Assembly (NCBI RefSeq): GCF_000744095.1
Contig: NZ_JQLI01000001.1
Location: 4,526,001-4,590,000 of the forward strand
Reading direction: 5' to 3'
Length of the DNA: 64,000 nucleotides
Source: Cupriavidus necator A5-1
Lineage (GTDB): Bacteria; Pseudomonadota; Gammaproteobacteria; Burkholderiales; Burkholderiaceae
The notes beneath the pieces were generated by a model. The model saw only the letters and a program-made list of their open reading frames with translations. It had not been told where the DNA came from and did no database searches. Below are positions 15,712 through 23,918 of the stretch, piece by piece. Each line of letters opens with the position of its first letter. Within the stretch, counting starts at the first letter, position 1. The translations under genes and the position numbers were made by a program.

Positions 15712-17550
15712 ATGCATTGGTTCAATCAATTGCGCGTCACGACCAGGCTGGTTGCCGGATTCCTGGTCGTTGCCGTGATCGGCGCCGTGATGGGGCTGCT
15801 GGGCGTCGTCAACATGGGGCGCATGGCCGACTGGACCGGCAAGATCTACCACGGCGACCTGCAGGCGCTCAAAGCGGTGCAGGACGCCAACATCAACCTG
15901 GTCTATGCCAGCCGCTCGCAGATCGGCCTGTTGTCCGCATCGACCATGGGCGAGCGCGCGGCCGAGAAGGAACAGATCGCCAAGTCGCTCGCGCTGATGG
16001 ACGAGCGCATCCGCCAGGTCGCGGGCGTGTTCGAGCAGCCTGAGGGCAAGGCTCTGGTCAAGCAGTACCAGCAGCTGTCGCCGGCGTTCAGCGAGCGCAT
16101 GAACAAGTACGTCGAGCTGGTCAGCAAGCAGCCGCTGGACACCTCGCAGTTCGAGAGCCAGGTGTTCTCCGAGAGCGCCGACCTGCTCAAGGACAGCCAC
16201 GCGCTGGAAGCGGTGATGTTCAAGATGGTCAAGCGTCGCGACGACCGCGCCCGCAGCAACATGGAAGAAGCGCGGAGCGTCTATGACGCAACGCGCATCT
16301 GGATGCTGGGGCTGGTGCTCGGTGGCCTGGCACTGTCGGTGTTGCTGGGCGTGTTCCTGGCGCGCGCGCTGTCGCGCCAGCTGGGCGGCGAGCCGGGCTA
16401 TGCGGCCGAAATCGCCTCGCGTATCGCTGAGGGTGACTTCTCCTCGCCGGTGGCCACGCGCGCTGGCGACAAGAGCAGCCTGGTCTATGCGATGCAGCAG
16501 ATGCAGCAGCAGCTTTCGCACATGGTGCGCGATTTCAAGGAGTCGGCTGAATCGATCGGCACGGCCTCGCGTGAAATCGCCGCGGGCAACAACGACCTGT
16601 CGCAACGCACCGAGCAGCAGGCGGCGTCGCTGGAGCAGACCGCTTCGAGCATGGAAGAGCTGACCAGCACGGTGCGCCAGAACGCGGACAACGCACGCCA
16701 GGCCAGCGGCCTCGCGGCCAACGCTTCGGAAACCGCGCTGCGCGGCGGCGAAGTGGTGGGCCGCGTGGTGCAGACCATGGACGAGATCAACGATGCCTCG
16801 AAGAAGATCGTCGACATCATCGGCGTGATCGAAGGCATCGCCTTCCAGACCAACATCCTGGCGCTGAATGCGGCGGTGGAAGCCGCGCGTGCCGGTGAGC
16901 AGGGCCGCGGCTTTGCCGTGGTCGCGGGCGAAGTGCGCAGCCTGGCGCAGCGCAGCGCCAACGCGGCCAAGGAGATCAAGGGCCTGATCGGCGATACGGT
17001 CGAGCGCGTCGACAACGGCTCGGCACTGGTGGGCCAGGCCGGCAAGACCATGGACGAGATCGTGCAGGCGGTGAAGCGCGTGACCGACATCATGGGCGAG
17101 ATTAGCGCGGCCTCCGCCGAGCAGAGTTCGGGCATCGAGCAGGTCAACCAGGCCGTGGCGCAGATGGACGAAGTCACGCAGCAGAACGCCGCACTGGTGG
17201 AAGAAGCCGCCGCCGCGGCCGGCGCGCTGGAAGAGCAGGCCAGCCGCCTGCAGGGCGCGGTGTCGAGGTTCCGCCTGGCGGCCGAGGATGCGCAGGCGTC
17301 GTTCTCGCTGTCGTCTTCGTCCTCCTCCTCGTTGTCGTCGTCCTCGTCGCAGGGCAAGGCCGGCGCCATGCGTGCGATTGCCTCGCGCAAGCGCGCCGCC
17401 GCCGTGCCGGCCGTGGCGACGGCCGCGGCCGCCGAGGGCGAAGCCAACGAGGCGGTCGATGCCGCTGCCGAGCCCGTGCGTCCCGCTGCCGCACGCACGC
17501 CCCGTCCCGCGCTGGCCGGTGCCGACAACGGCGACTGGAGCGCGTTCTGA
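15712..17550 (+). CDS. Methyl-accepting chemotaxis protein with serine-rich linker and pentapeptide
   Basis: A 612-residue transmembrane chemoreceptor. TM1 is about residues 11-32, the periplasmic helical sensor 35-190, TM2 195-217, and HAMP (PGYAAEIASRIAEGDFSSPV) and the signalling domain follow to about 525. The tail has a striking serine tract (SLSSSSSSSLSSSSS, about residues 530-545), then an Ala/Pro-rich linker and the ending NGDWSAF, a likely CheR/CheB tether. Its conserved part is nearly identical at the DNA level to the preceding receptor. A ggggag site precedes the ATG. The ligand is unknown. Confidence 0.92.
   Translation: MHWFNQLRVTTRLVAGFLVVAVIGAVMGLLGVVNMGRMADWTGKIYHGDLQALKAVQDANINLVYASRSQIGLLSASTMGERAAEKEQIAKSLALMDERIRQVAGVFEQPEGKALVKQYQQLSPAFSERMNKYVELVSKQPLDTSQFESQVFSESADLLKDSHALEAVMFKMVKRRDDRARSNMEEARSVYDATRIWMLGLVLGGLALSVLLGVFLARALSRQLGGEPGYAAEIASRIAEGDFSSPVATRAGDKSSLVYAMQQMQQQLSHMVRDFKESAESIGTASREIAAGNNDLSQRTEQQAASLEQTASSMEELTSTVRQNADNARQASGLAANASETALRGGEVVGRVVQTMDEINDASKKIVDIIGVIEGIAFQTNILALNAAVEAARAGEQGRGFAVVAGEVRSLAQRSANAAKEIKGLIGDTVERVDNGSALVGQAGKTMDEIVQAVKRVTDIMGEISAASAEQSSGIEQVNQAVAQMDEVTQQNAALVEEAAAAAGALEEQASRLQGAVSRFRLAAEDAQASFSLSSSSSSSLSSSSSQGKAGAMRAIASRKRAAAVPAVATAAAAEGEANEAVDAAAEPVRPAAARTPRPALAGADNGDWSAF
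16598..17069 (+). repeat. Near-identical tract shared with the preceding chemoreceptor (copy B)
   Basis: Partner of 14841-15312 at an offset of 1757 bases, covering the methylation helices and the hairpin tip. Flanking codons diverge sharply on both sides (GNSDL versus GNNDL before; VNSVTD versus VKRVTD after), which marks the tract ends. Confidence 0.85.
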
Positions 17551-17629
17551 TCCACACAGGAAACTGGCAGCTGCGCGGCAACAGCGGCGCGGCAACAGCG
17601 GCCGCACGGCGGCCCGGGATGGCAATGCA

Positions 17630-18364
17630 ATGACGACCGAGATCACCCTGGCCCTGCCGCATGACGATGCCACCAGGCTACGCAAGGAATTCGACCAGTT
17701 CATCGGAGTTTCCACGGGCCTGGACCGGGAGTTCCTGCCGCCCGAGTTCAACGACTTCCTGCGCGCCCGGCTGCTGCAGCATGACGGCCCGCTGACCGAG
17801 CGCGCGGTGACGCGGCTGTTGGCCGGCGGCGAATATGGCTGGGCGCGGCGCGTGTTCGACAAGCAGCTGCCCAATGCCCTGGCCGCGGTGATGCGCGATG
17901 CGCAGCGCTTCGGTTTCGGCCTGGCGGTGCAGCCTGAATGGACGCCGGAGCAGCGCCTGGCGCATGCGCGCGAATGGGCCGCGCAGGTGCTGACCGAATG
18001 CGGGGCCGACGCGGCCTTTACCGAAGCGCTGGCGACCCAGGTGGCGGCCTCGGCCGAAGACGTGCGCGTGCTCGAGGAGCGCATGCGCACGCCGGCGTGG
18101 CGGCTGGCCGAGAGCCTGCGCCAGCGCGCCTATGACCTGATGTACGCGCTGCAGACCGAAGCGAACGAGGCCACCGGGCGTGCCCGCGTGGGTGAGCTGC
18201 GCGGCATGCTGGGGCTGGCGCTGGAGTACGGCTCGGTGCAGCCCGAAGAAGCGTCGCGCGTGCTGGAGCAGGTGGAGCGCACGCGCCCGGCGTTGTTCCG
18301 CGAGGCGCCCGACGATGTGTTTGCCCGGCTGGCGGCGTGGCTGCGCCGGCTGTTCGGATCGTGA
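17630..18364 (+). CDS. Uncharacterised protein downstream of chemoreceptor
   Basis: A 244-residue soluble, helix-rich protein that I do not recognise. It begins MTTEITLALPHDD and contains EFDQFIGVSTGLDREFLPPE, GWARRVFDKQLPNAL, LEERMRTPAWRLAESLRQRA and a basic end WLRRLFGS. No signal peptide or membrane segment is seen. It starts 79 bases after a chemoreceptor stop on the same strand and is the last gene before the flhDC regulatory region, so it may be co-transcribed with the receptor and have a chemotaxis- or motility-linked role. The start ATG 17630 is the last of two nearby ATGs in different frames and gives the coding frame with normal composition. Confidence 0.7.
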   Translation: MTTEITLALPHDDATRLRKEFDQFIGVSTGLDREFLPPEFNDFLRARLLQHDGPLTERAVTRLLAGGEYGWARRVFDKQLPNALAAVMRDAQRFGFGLAVQPEWTPEQRLAHAREWAAQVLTECGADAAFTEALATQVAASAEDVRVLEERMRTPAWRLAESLRQRAYDLMYALQTEANEATGRARVGELRGMLGLALEYGSVQPEEASRVLEQVERTRPALFREAPDDVFARLAAWLRRLFGS

Positions 18365-18646
18365 AGTGCGAATGCGCGATGCGGGTGCGGAGAAGGGCGA
18401 TGCTGAATTTCGGACGGTGATTTTTGGACGGCGATTTTCGGGCACGCGCGCCGTGAGCATCACGCGCGCCACTCGTCAATAGAGGAATCCAGCAGTCACC
18501 CGAGACCGGTGTGATGCGTTGCCTGATATGACGTTTGCGGAACAGCATTGAGCGCAATCAAGCGACAAGCGTGTGACTTGTTACAAAATGCACGGTGCCC
18601 ATGTCTGTTTCGTACGACATTTGCTCGCCCCCCGCGTAAGTAGGGA

Positions 18647-18676
18647 TTGGCATTGCGGGCAAATTGCCGATATAAA
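18647..18676 (+). promoter_or_regulatory. Sigma-70-like promoter of flhDC
   Basis: TTGGCA, an 18-base spacer, then TATAAA: five of six matches at each element. Transcription would begin near 18683 and leave a leader of about 180 bases before the flhD start. The overlapping GCCGATAT (18666-18673) resembles a FliA -10 element but has no -35 partner at the right distance. Confidence 0.55.
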
Positions 18677-18678
18677 CG

Positions 18679-18728
18679 TAACAGTCTCACTTACACTCTG
18701 TAACAGTTGTAACGGAGTCGATAACAGT
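18679..18728 (+). promoter_or_regulatory. Three TAACAGT direct repeats over the flhDC start region (operator candidate)
   Basis: TAACAGT occurs at 18679-18685, 18701-18707 and 18722-18728, that is 22 and 21 bases apart, two helical turns, so all three face the same side of the DNA. A further TGTAAC half lies at 18709-18714. Position around and after the predicted transcription start suggests repression. Confidence 0.5.
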
Positions 18729-18795
18729 TAGACACGGGCGAAGTTCCTTTTGTCGTACGTTGTACCCGCCCAGCCGCATACAAACGATCTGGTCG

Positions 18796-18815
18796 CCGGC
18801 GCCTTCGGGCTCCGG
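18796..18815 (+). promoter_or_regulatory. TTCG-loop hairpin in flhDC leader
   Basis: CCGGCGCC-TTCG-GGCTCCGG: eight-base stem with one C-T mismatch closing on a UUCG tetraloop, a very stable RNA fold. It lies 49 bases before the flhD TTG start and may affect mRNA stability or translation. Confidence 0.45.
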
Positions 18816-18863
18816 TAAGCGCTGGACAAGCGGCCATGGTGGGTTTTTGGTAGCGGGGAAAAA

Positions 18864-19181
18864 TTGGAAAGCAGTGAAGTTCTCCAGGAGATCAGGGAGG
18901 TCAATCTCGCCTATCTGCTGCTCGCGCAACGCCTGGTGCGCGAAAACCAAGTCGAAGCCATGTTCCGGCTCGGGGTCAGCAAGGAAATCGCCGATATCCT
19001 CGGCAAACTGACTTCCGCGCAACTCGTCAAGCTGGCGGCATCCAACATGGTGCTGTGCAGGTTCCGCTTCGACGACCATGCGCTTCTGTCCACTCTCACC
19101 CACACGGCCAAGAGCCATGACATGCAGCAGATCCACGCCGCGATCCTGCTGGCACGTCAGCCTGTGGAGTCCCTCAATTGA
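18864..19181 (+). CDS. flhD: Flagellar transcriptional regulator FlhD
   Basis: A 105-residue FlhD, half of the FlhD4C2 master activator of class II flagellar operons. The conserved opening EIREVNLAYLLLAQRLV is followed by the helix-turn-helix-like core (MFRLGVSKEIADILGKLTSA) and CRFRFDDHALLSTLTH. The start is a TTG at 18864 with a ggggaaaaa site before it; no ATG is in frame nearby. The gene overlaps flhC by 4 bases. Together with the long leader, the weak start suggests that output is tuned at translation. Confidence 0.92.
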   Translation: MESSEVLQEIREVNLAYLLLAQRLVRENQVEAMFRLGVSKEIADILGKLTSAQLVKLAASNMVLCRFRFDDHALLSTLTHTAKSHDMQQIHAAILLARQPVESLN

Positions 19182-19786
19182 CCGCGCTGCTGAAGGCCGA
19201 ACCCACTCGGAGCTTCACGGCCACCTCCGCAGCCGCCCCCCGCAAGAGCGTTCTCCAGGATGCCAACCAGACCCAGCTCGCCATCGAGCTGATCGGCCTG
19301 GGTGCGCGCCTGCAGGTGCTTGAAGCCGAGACCACGCTGTCGCGCGACCGGCTCATCCGCCTGTACAAGGAACTGCGCGGCGTCTCGCCCCCCAAGGGCA
19401 TGCTTCCCTTCTCGACGGACTGGTTCACCACCTGGCTGCCGAATATCCACTCGTCGCTGTTCTTCTCTGCCTACCAGTTCATGGTGCAGGAAGGCGAGAC
19501 CGTGGGCATCCGTGCGGTGGTGGCGGCATACCGCCTGTACCTTGAGCATGTTTCGCTGCTGGGCGGCGAAATTGTCTTAAGTTTCACGCGTGCCTGGACG
19601 TTAGTACGGTTCTTCGAGAGCAACATGCTGCAGCTTTCCGGCTGCACGTGTTGCGGCGGACAGTTCGTCACGCACGCGTATGAGCCGCACGCGAACTTTG
19701 TGTGCAGCCTGTGCCGTCCGCCCTCACGCGCAGGGAAAGTGAAGAAGCTCTCGAAAGACGCCGCCGCCGAGCAGACCAACGCCTGA
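19178..19786 (+). CDS. flhC: Flagellar transcriptional regulator FlhC
   Basis: A 202-residue FlhC, the DNA-binding and zinc-binding partner of FlhD. The zinc site is C156-x-x-C159 (CTCCGGQF) with C176-x-x-C179 (CSLC). The core includes QLAIELIGLGARLQVLEAET, GMLPFSTDWF and NIHSSLFFSAYQ. It starts at TTG 19178, overlapping the flhD stop in the sequence TTGA, so translation is probably coupled. A Lys-rich tail follows the zinc site. Confidence 0.93.
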   Translation: MTALLKAEPTRSFTATSAAAPRKSVLQDANQTQLAIELIGLGARLQVLEAETTLSRDRLIRLYKELRGVSPPKGMLPFSTDWFTTWLPNIHSSLFFSAYQFMVQEGETVGIRAVVAAYRLYLEHVSLLGGEIVLSFTRAWTLVRFFESNMLQLSGCTCCGGQFVTHAYEPHANFVCSLCRPPSRAGKVKKLSKDAAAEQTNA

Positions 19787-19906
19787 TCCTGGTCAAGGTC
19801 CGCCGGCTGGCAAGCTTGCAGCGCTGGCGGACGGAGGCCTCTCCGTGCGCCCGTGCGACGGGCAACTGTGCGTGGTTGACGCGCGTTTTTTGACGGGGAT
19901 CCGATC

Positions 19907-20770
19907 GTGCTAGTAGTTCTTGGCTATGTCGTCGTGGTAGCGGCGGTCCTTGGCGGTTACGCCATGACCGGCGGCCATATGGGCGCGCTTTATCAACCGG
20001 CTGAAGTGGTGATCATCGCGGGCGCCGCCATCGGCGCCTTTATCGCCACCAATACAGGCAAGGCCATCAAGGCCACCGCCAAGGCCCTGCCGGGCCTGTT
20101 CAAGAGCTCCAAGTACAAGAAAGAGCTGTACCTGGACGTCATGTCGCTGCTGTATGTGCTGCTGTCCAAGGCACGGCGCGAGGGCATCCTGTTCCTGGAA
20201 AAGGAAATCGCGGACCCCGCCGCCAGCAGCGTCTTCAGCCAGTACCCGCGCATCCTGTCGGATCCGGTGGTGATGGAATTCCTCACCGACTACCTGCGAA
20301 TGATGGTCAACGGCAACATGAACGCCTTCGAGATCGAGGCCCTGATGGACCACGAGATCGAGACCTTCCGCCACGAAGCCGAGATCCCCGCCCATGCGCT
20401 GTCGCGCGTCGGCGACGCGCTGCCCGCCTTCGGCATCGTCGCCGCGGTGATGGGCGTGGTGCATGCGCTGGGTTCGGCCGACCTGCCGCCGGCGGAGCTG
20501 GGTGCGCTGATCGCCCACGCCATGGTCGGTACCTTCCTGGGCATCCTGCTGGCCTACGGCTTTGTCTCGCCGCTGGCCGCGCGCATCGAGCTGCAGGTCT
20601 CCGAGAACGTCAAGGTCTACGAGTGCATCAAGGTCGTGCTGCTCGCCTCGCTCAACGGCTACGCGCCGCTGGTGGCGGTGGAATTCGGCCGCAAGGTGCT
20701 GTATTCCACGGTGCGGCCGTCGTTCCTCGAGCTCGACGACCACGTGCGTGAAGTCAAGAGCCTGAACTAA
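19907..20770 (+). CDS. motA: Flagellar stator protein MotA
   Basis: A 287-residue MotA with four membrane segments: about residues 1-20 and 33-50 before the large cytoplasmic loop, and two near 168-190 and 200-220 after it. The loop carries KARREGILFLEKEI, the charged patch that faces the rotor protein FliG, and ALPAFGIVAAVMGVV has the conserved proline of the ion path. It forms the proton channel with MotB. The start is GTG 19907, the only fitting one, and is preceded by a ggggatc element. It heads the mot-che operon. Confidence 0.95.
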   Translation: MLVVLGYVVVVAAVLGGYAMTGGHMGALYQPAEVVIIAGAAIGAFIATNTGKAIKATAKALPGLFKSSKYKKELYLDVMSLLYVLLSKARREGILFLEKEIADPAASSVFSQYPRILSDPVVMEFLTDYLRMMVNGNMNAFEIEALMDHEIETFRHEAEIPAHALSRVGDALPAFGIVAAVMGVVHALGSADLPPAELGALIAHAMVGTFLGILLAYGFVSPLAARIELQVSENVKVYECIKVVLLASLNGYAPLVAVEFGRKVLYSTVRPSFLELDDHVREVKSLN

Positions 20771-20797
20771 GTCGCGCAAGCAGCAGGGAGCACCGCC

Positions 20798-21769
20798 ATG
20801 AGCAGCGCACATGACATGCGTCCGATCATCGTCCGCCGGGCGAAAACGCACGCCAGGCCGCACGGCAACCATAGCTGGAAGATCGCCTACGCCGACTTCA
20901 TGACGGCGATGATGGCGCTGTTCCTGGTGCTGTGGCTGCTCTCCAGCGCCAACAAGAAAACGCTGGAAGGCATTGCCGAGTATTTCCGCATGCCGCTCAA
21001 GGTGGCCATCGTCGGCGGCGAGAAGAGCAGCCAGTCGCCCAGCGTGATACCGGGCGGCGGCATGGACGCGATGCGCAAGGACGGCGAGATCATGCGCGCC
21101 CGCGACAATGAACCCAGCGACGAGCAGCGCCGCAACGAGCAGCAGGAAGCGCAGCGCCTGCGCGCGCTCAAGCAGCGCCTGGAGCAGATCATCGAGAACA
21201 ACCCGATGCTGCGCCAGTTCCGTCCGCAACTGCTGCTGGACATCACCAGCGAAGGGCTGCGGATCCAGATCCTCGATACGCAGAACCGCCCGATGTTCCG
21301 CACCGGCAGCGCCACCGTCGAAAGCTACATGCGCACCATCCTGCGCGAGATCGGCCCGGTGCTGAACGAGCTGCCCAACAAGGTCAGCCTGTCGGGCCAT
21401 ACCGACGCGGCCAACTATTCCAACGGCGAGCGTACCTACAGCAACTGGGAGCTGTCCGGCGACCGCGCCAATGCCTCGCGCCGCGAGCTGATCGCCGGCG
21501 GCATGCAGGAAGGCAAGGTGCTGCGCGTGCTGGGTCTGGCCGCGACCATGCCGCTGGACAAGGAAGACCTGCTGGCGCCGGTCAATCGCCGCATCAGCAT
21601 CGTCGTGCTCAACCAGAAGGCGCAGGCGCGCTTCGAGGCCGAGAACGCCAGCGCCGCCGAAGTTTCGGTAGCGGCGCAGGCCGGCAAGGCGGCGCAGGAA
21701 ATGCAGGCCGGCCTGGCGGCCGCGTCCGCACCCGCGGCCACGCCCGCGGCAAAGAGCAGCAAGCCATGA
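20798..21769 (+). CDS. motB: Flagellar stator protein MotB
   Basis: A 323-residue MotB. The single membrane helix contains the proton-binding D33 (KIAYADFMTAMMALFLVLWL). A plug/linker region follows, then an OmpA-like peptidoglycan-binding domain (residues 140-275, SLSGHTDAANYSN and ANASRRELIAGG). The C-terminal tail is Ala-rich. A cagggagc ribosome site lies before the ATG, 27 bases after motA. Confidence 0.95.
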   Translation: MSSAHDMRPIIVRRAKTHARPHGNHSWKIAYADFMTAMMALFLVLWLLSSANKKTLEGIAEYFRMPLKVAIVGGEKSSQSPSVIPGGGMDAMRKDGEIMRARDNEPSDEQRRNEQQEAQRLRALKQRLEQIIENNPMLRQFRPQLLLDITSEGLRIQILDTQNRPMFRTGSATVESYMRTILREIGPVLNELPNKVSLSGHTDAANYSNGERTYSNWELSGDRANASRRELIAGGMQEGKVLRVLGLAATMPLDKEDLLAPVNRRISIVVLNQKAQARFEAENASAAEVSVAAQAGKAAQEMQAGLAAASAPAATPAAKSSKP

Positions 21770-21866
21770 CCCGGCAACCGATGCAGCAAACCATGCAGCA
21801 ACCCATGACGCGCGGCCGCCCGGCAGCGCCCGCGCCTAGCGCAGCAATTTAGTGAGTCAGGACGCC

Positions 21867-23876
21867 ATGTCTGTCGATATCGATATCACACAGTTTTACC
21901 AGACCTTCTTCGAGGAAGCGGAAGAACTGCTCGTGGAAATGGAGCAGCTGCTGCTCGGCCTGGACATCGAGTCGCCCGATCCCGAACATCTGAACGCGAT
22001 CTTCCGGGCGGCGCACTCCATCAAGGGCGGGGCCGCCACCTTCGGGTTCGCGGCGCTGACCGAGACCACCCACATCTTCGAGAACCTGCTGGACCGCACG
22101 CGCCGGCAGGAACTGGCGTTGACCAGGACCATCATCGACACCTTTCTGGAAACCAAGGACGTGTTGCAAGATCAGCTCAACGCCTACCGCAACGGCACCG
22201 AACCCGATCCGGAAACGCTGGTGCGCATCTGCGCCGTGCTGCAGCAGCTGGCGCAGGAAGCCGCAGGGCACGCCGGCGCTGCCGTTGCCGCATCCGTTGC
22301 CGCGCCCGCACCGGCGCCTGTCGCTGCCGCCGCTGCCCCGGCAGGCGGCGGACTGAAGATACGCCTGATCAAGGTCTCCGCCACCGACCAGGCGCTGCTG
22401 CGCGAGGAACTCGCCAACCTGGGCGAGATCACCGGCCAGCAGGAGGTCAACGGCGAGCTGGTGGTATGGCTCGACACGCAATGCAGCGCCGACGACATCA
22501 TCGCGGTGTGCTGCTTCGTGATCGACATGGACCAGATCTTGATCGAAGCCGCCGCCGAGGCACCTGTTGCCGCACCGGCTCCGGTCGCGTCCCCGGCTCC
22601 TGCACCCGCTCCGGCAGCGGCTGCACCGGCGCCTGCCGCTCCCGCCGCCGCGCGCGAGAAGGCCAAGCCGGCCCCGGCCGCCGCGCACGGCGAAGGCTCG
22701 ATCCGCGTGCCGACCGAGAAGGTCGACCAGATCATCAACCTGGTGGGCGAACTGGTCATCACCCAGTCGATGCTGGCGCAGACCGCCTCGTCGCTGGACC
22801 CGGTGCTGTTCGACCGCCTGTTCTCCGGCATGGGCCAGCTCGAGCGCAACGCGCGCGACCTGCAGGAAGCGGTGATGTCGATCCGCATGATGCCGATGGA
22901 CTACGTGTTCTCGCGCTTCCCGCGCCTGGTGCGCGACCTCGCCAGCAAGCTCGGCAAGCAGATCGACCTGATCACCTTCGGCAAGGCCACCGAGCTCGAC
23001 AAGAGCCTGATCGAACGCATCATCGACCCGCTCACGCACCTGGTGCGCAACAGCCTGGACCACGGCATCGAGACCCCGGACAAGCGCATCGCCGCCGGCA
23101 AGGATGCGACCGGCCAGCTGATCCTGTCCGCGCAGCACCACGGCGGCAATATCGTGATCGAAGTGAGCGACGACGGCGGTGGCCTGAACCGCGAGCGCAT
23201 CCTGGCCAAGGCCATCCAGAACGGCCTGCCGGTGTCGGAGAACATCAGCGACGAGGAAGTCTGGCAGCTGATCTTCGCGCCTGGCTTCTCCACGGCTGAA
23301 GTCGTCACCGACGTGTCCGGCCGCGGCGTGGGCATGGACGTGGTCAAGCGCAACATCCAGGAGATGGGCGGCCATGTCGAGATCAGCTCGCGCCCGGGCC
23401 TGGGCACCACCATCCGCATCGTGCTGCCGCTGACGCTGGCGATCCTGGACGGGATGTCGGTCAAGGTCGGCGAAGAGACCTTCATCCTGCCGCTGAACTG
23501 CGTGATGGAATCGCTGCAGCCCAAGGCCGAGGACGTCCACACCGCCGCCAACTCTGACCGCGTGATGCACGTACGCGGCGAATACCTGCCGCTGCTGGAG
23601 ATGCACCGCGTCTTCAACGTCGCCGACGCGCTGCAGGAACCCACGCAGGGCATCGCCGTGATCCTGCAGGCCGAGGGCAAGCGCTTTGCATTGCTGGTGG
23701 ACCAGCTGATCGGCCAGCACCAGGTTGTGCTGAAGAACCTCGAGACCAACTACCGCAAGGTGCCGTGCATTTCCGCGGCCACCATCCTTGGCGACGGCAG
23801 CGTGGCGCTGATCGTCGATGTCGGCGCGCTGCAGCGCACCGGCGTGCGCCGGCAGGAACCGGCGCTGGCGCAATAA
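21867..23876 (+). CDS. cheA: Chemotaxis histidine kinase CheA
   Basis: About 669 residues with the full CheA order. The P1 HPt domain carries the phosphorylated His50 (AAHSIKGGAATFG). A P2-like part (LKIRLIKVSATDQALLREEL) lies between long Ala/Pro linkers. P3 dimerisation, P4 ATPase (N box HLVRNSLDHGIE, G1 VSDDGGGLN, G2 GRGVGMDVVKRN) and P5 CheW-like domain (MSVKVGEETFILPL) follow. It phosphorylates CheY and CheB. ATG 21867 is preferred over GTG 21852 because a caggac element precedes it. Confidence 0.95.
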   Translation: MSVDIDITQFYQTFFEEAEELLVEMEQLLLGLDIESPDPEHLNAIFRAAHSIKGGAATFGFAALTETTHIFENLLDRTRRQELALTRTIIDTFLETKDVLQDQLNAYRNGTEPDPETLVRICAVLQQLAQEAAGHAGAAVAASVAAPAPAPVAAAAAPAGGGLKIRLIKVSATDQALLREELANLGEITGQQEVNGELVVWLDTQCSADDIIAVCCFVIDMDQILIEAAAEAPVAAPAPVASPAPAPAPAAAAPAPAAPAAAREKAKPAPAAAHGEGSIRVPTEKVDQIINLVGELVITQSMLAQTASSLDPVLFDRLFSGMGQLERNARDLQEAVMSIRMMPMDYVFSRFPRLVRDLASKLGKQIDLITFGKATELDKSLIERIIDPLTHLVRNSLDHGIETPDKRIAAGKDATGQLILSAQHHGGNIVIEVSDDGGGLNRERILAKAIQNGLPVSENISDEEVWQLIFAPGFSTAEVVTDVSGRGVGMDVVKRNIQEMGGHVEISSRPGLGTTIRIVLPLTLAILDGMSVKVGEETFILPLNCVMESLQPKAEDVHTAANSDRVMHVRGEYLPLLEMHRVFNVADALQEPTQGIAVILQAEGKRFALLVDQLIGQHQVVLKNLETNYRKVPCISAATILGDGSVALIVDVGALQRTGVRRQEPALAQ

Positions 23877-23918
23877 GCGGCCAACACCCATCGTCCAATC
23901 ACAGGAGAACTAGACATC

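Larger units (their letters stand above)
18365..18863. other. flhDC upstream regulatory region and leader
   Basis: About 500 bases without a gene, more A/T-rich than the flanks. It holds a sigma-70-like promoter (18647-18676), a repeated TAACAGT element (18679-18728), an inverted pair of TGTCGTACG (minus strand at 18611-18619, plus strand at 18751-18759) and a stem with a TTCG loop (18796-18815). A TGTTACA (18579-18585) is the complement of the TGTAACA motif found downstream. This is the most structured control region in the window. Confidence 0.6.

Noticed and set aside
15598..18090. 830-codon minus-strand frame opposite a chemoreceptor
   Set aside because: Shadow of the receptor at 15712 and the following gene; no domain or ribosome site.
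18571..18587. TGTGACTTGTTACAAA considered as a CRP site for flhDC
   Set aside because: Only the left half-site (TGTGA) fits the TGTGA-N6-TCACA consensus; the right half does not.
21849..23891. 680-codon open frame on the minus strand opposite cheA
   Set aside because: cheA has every expected domain on the plus strand. The antisense frame is a low-complexity shadow from codon bias.
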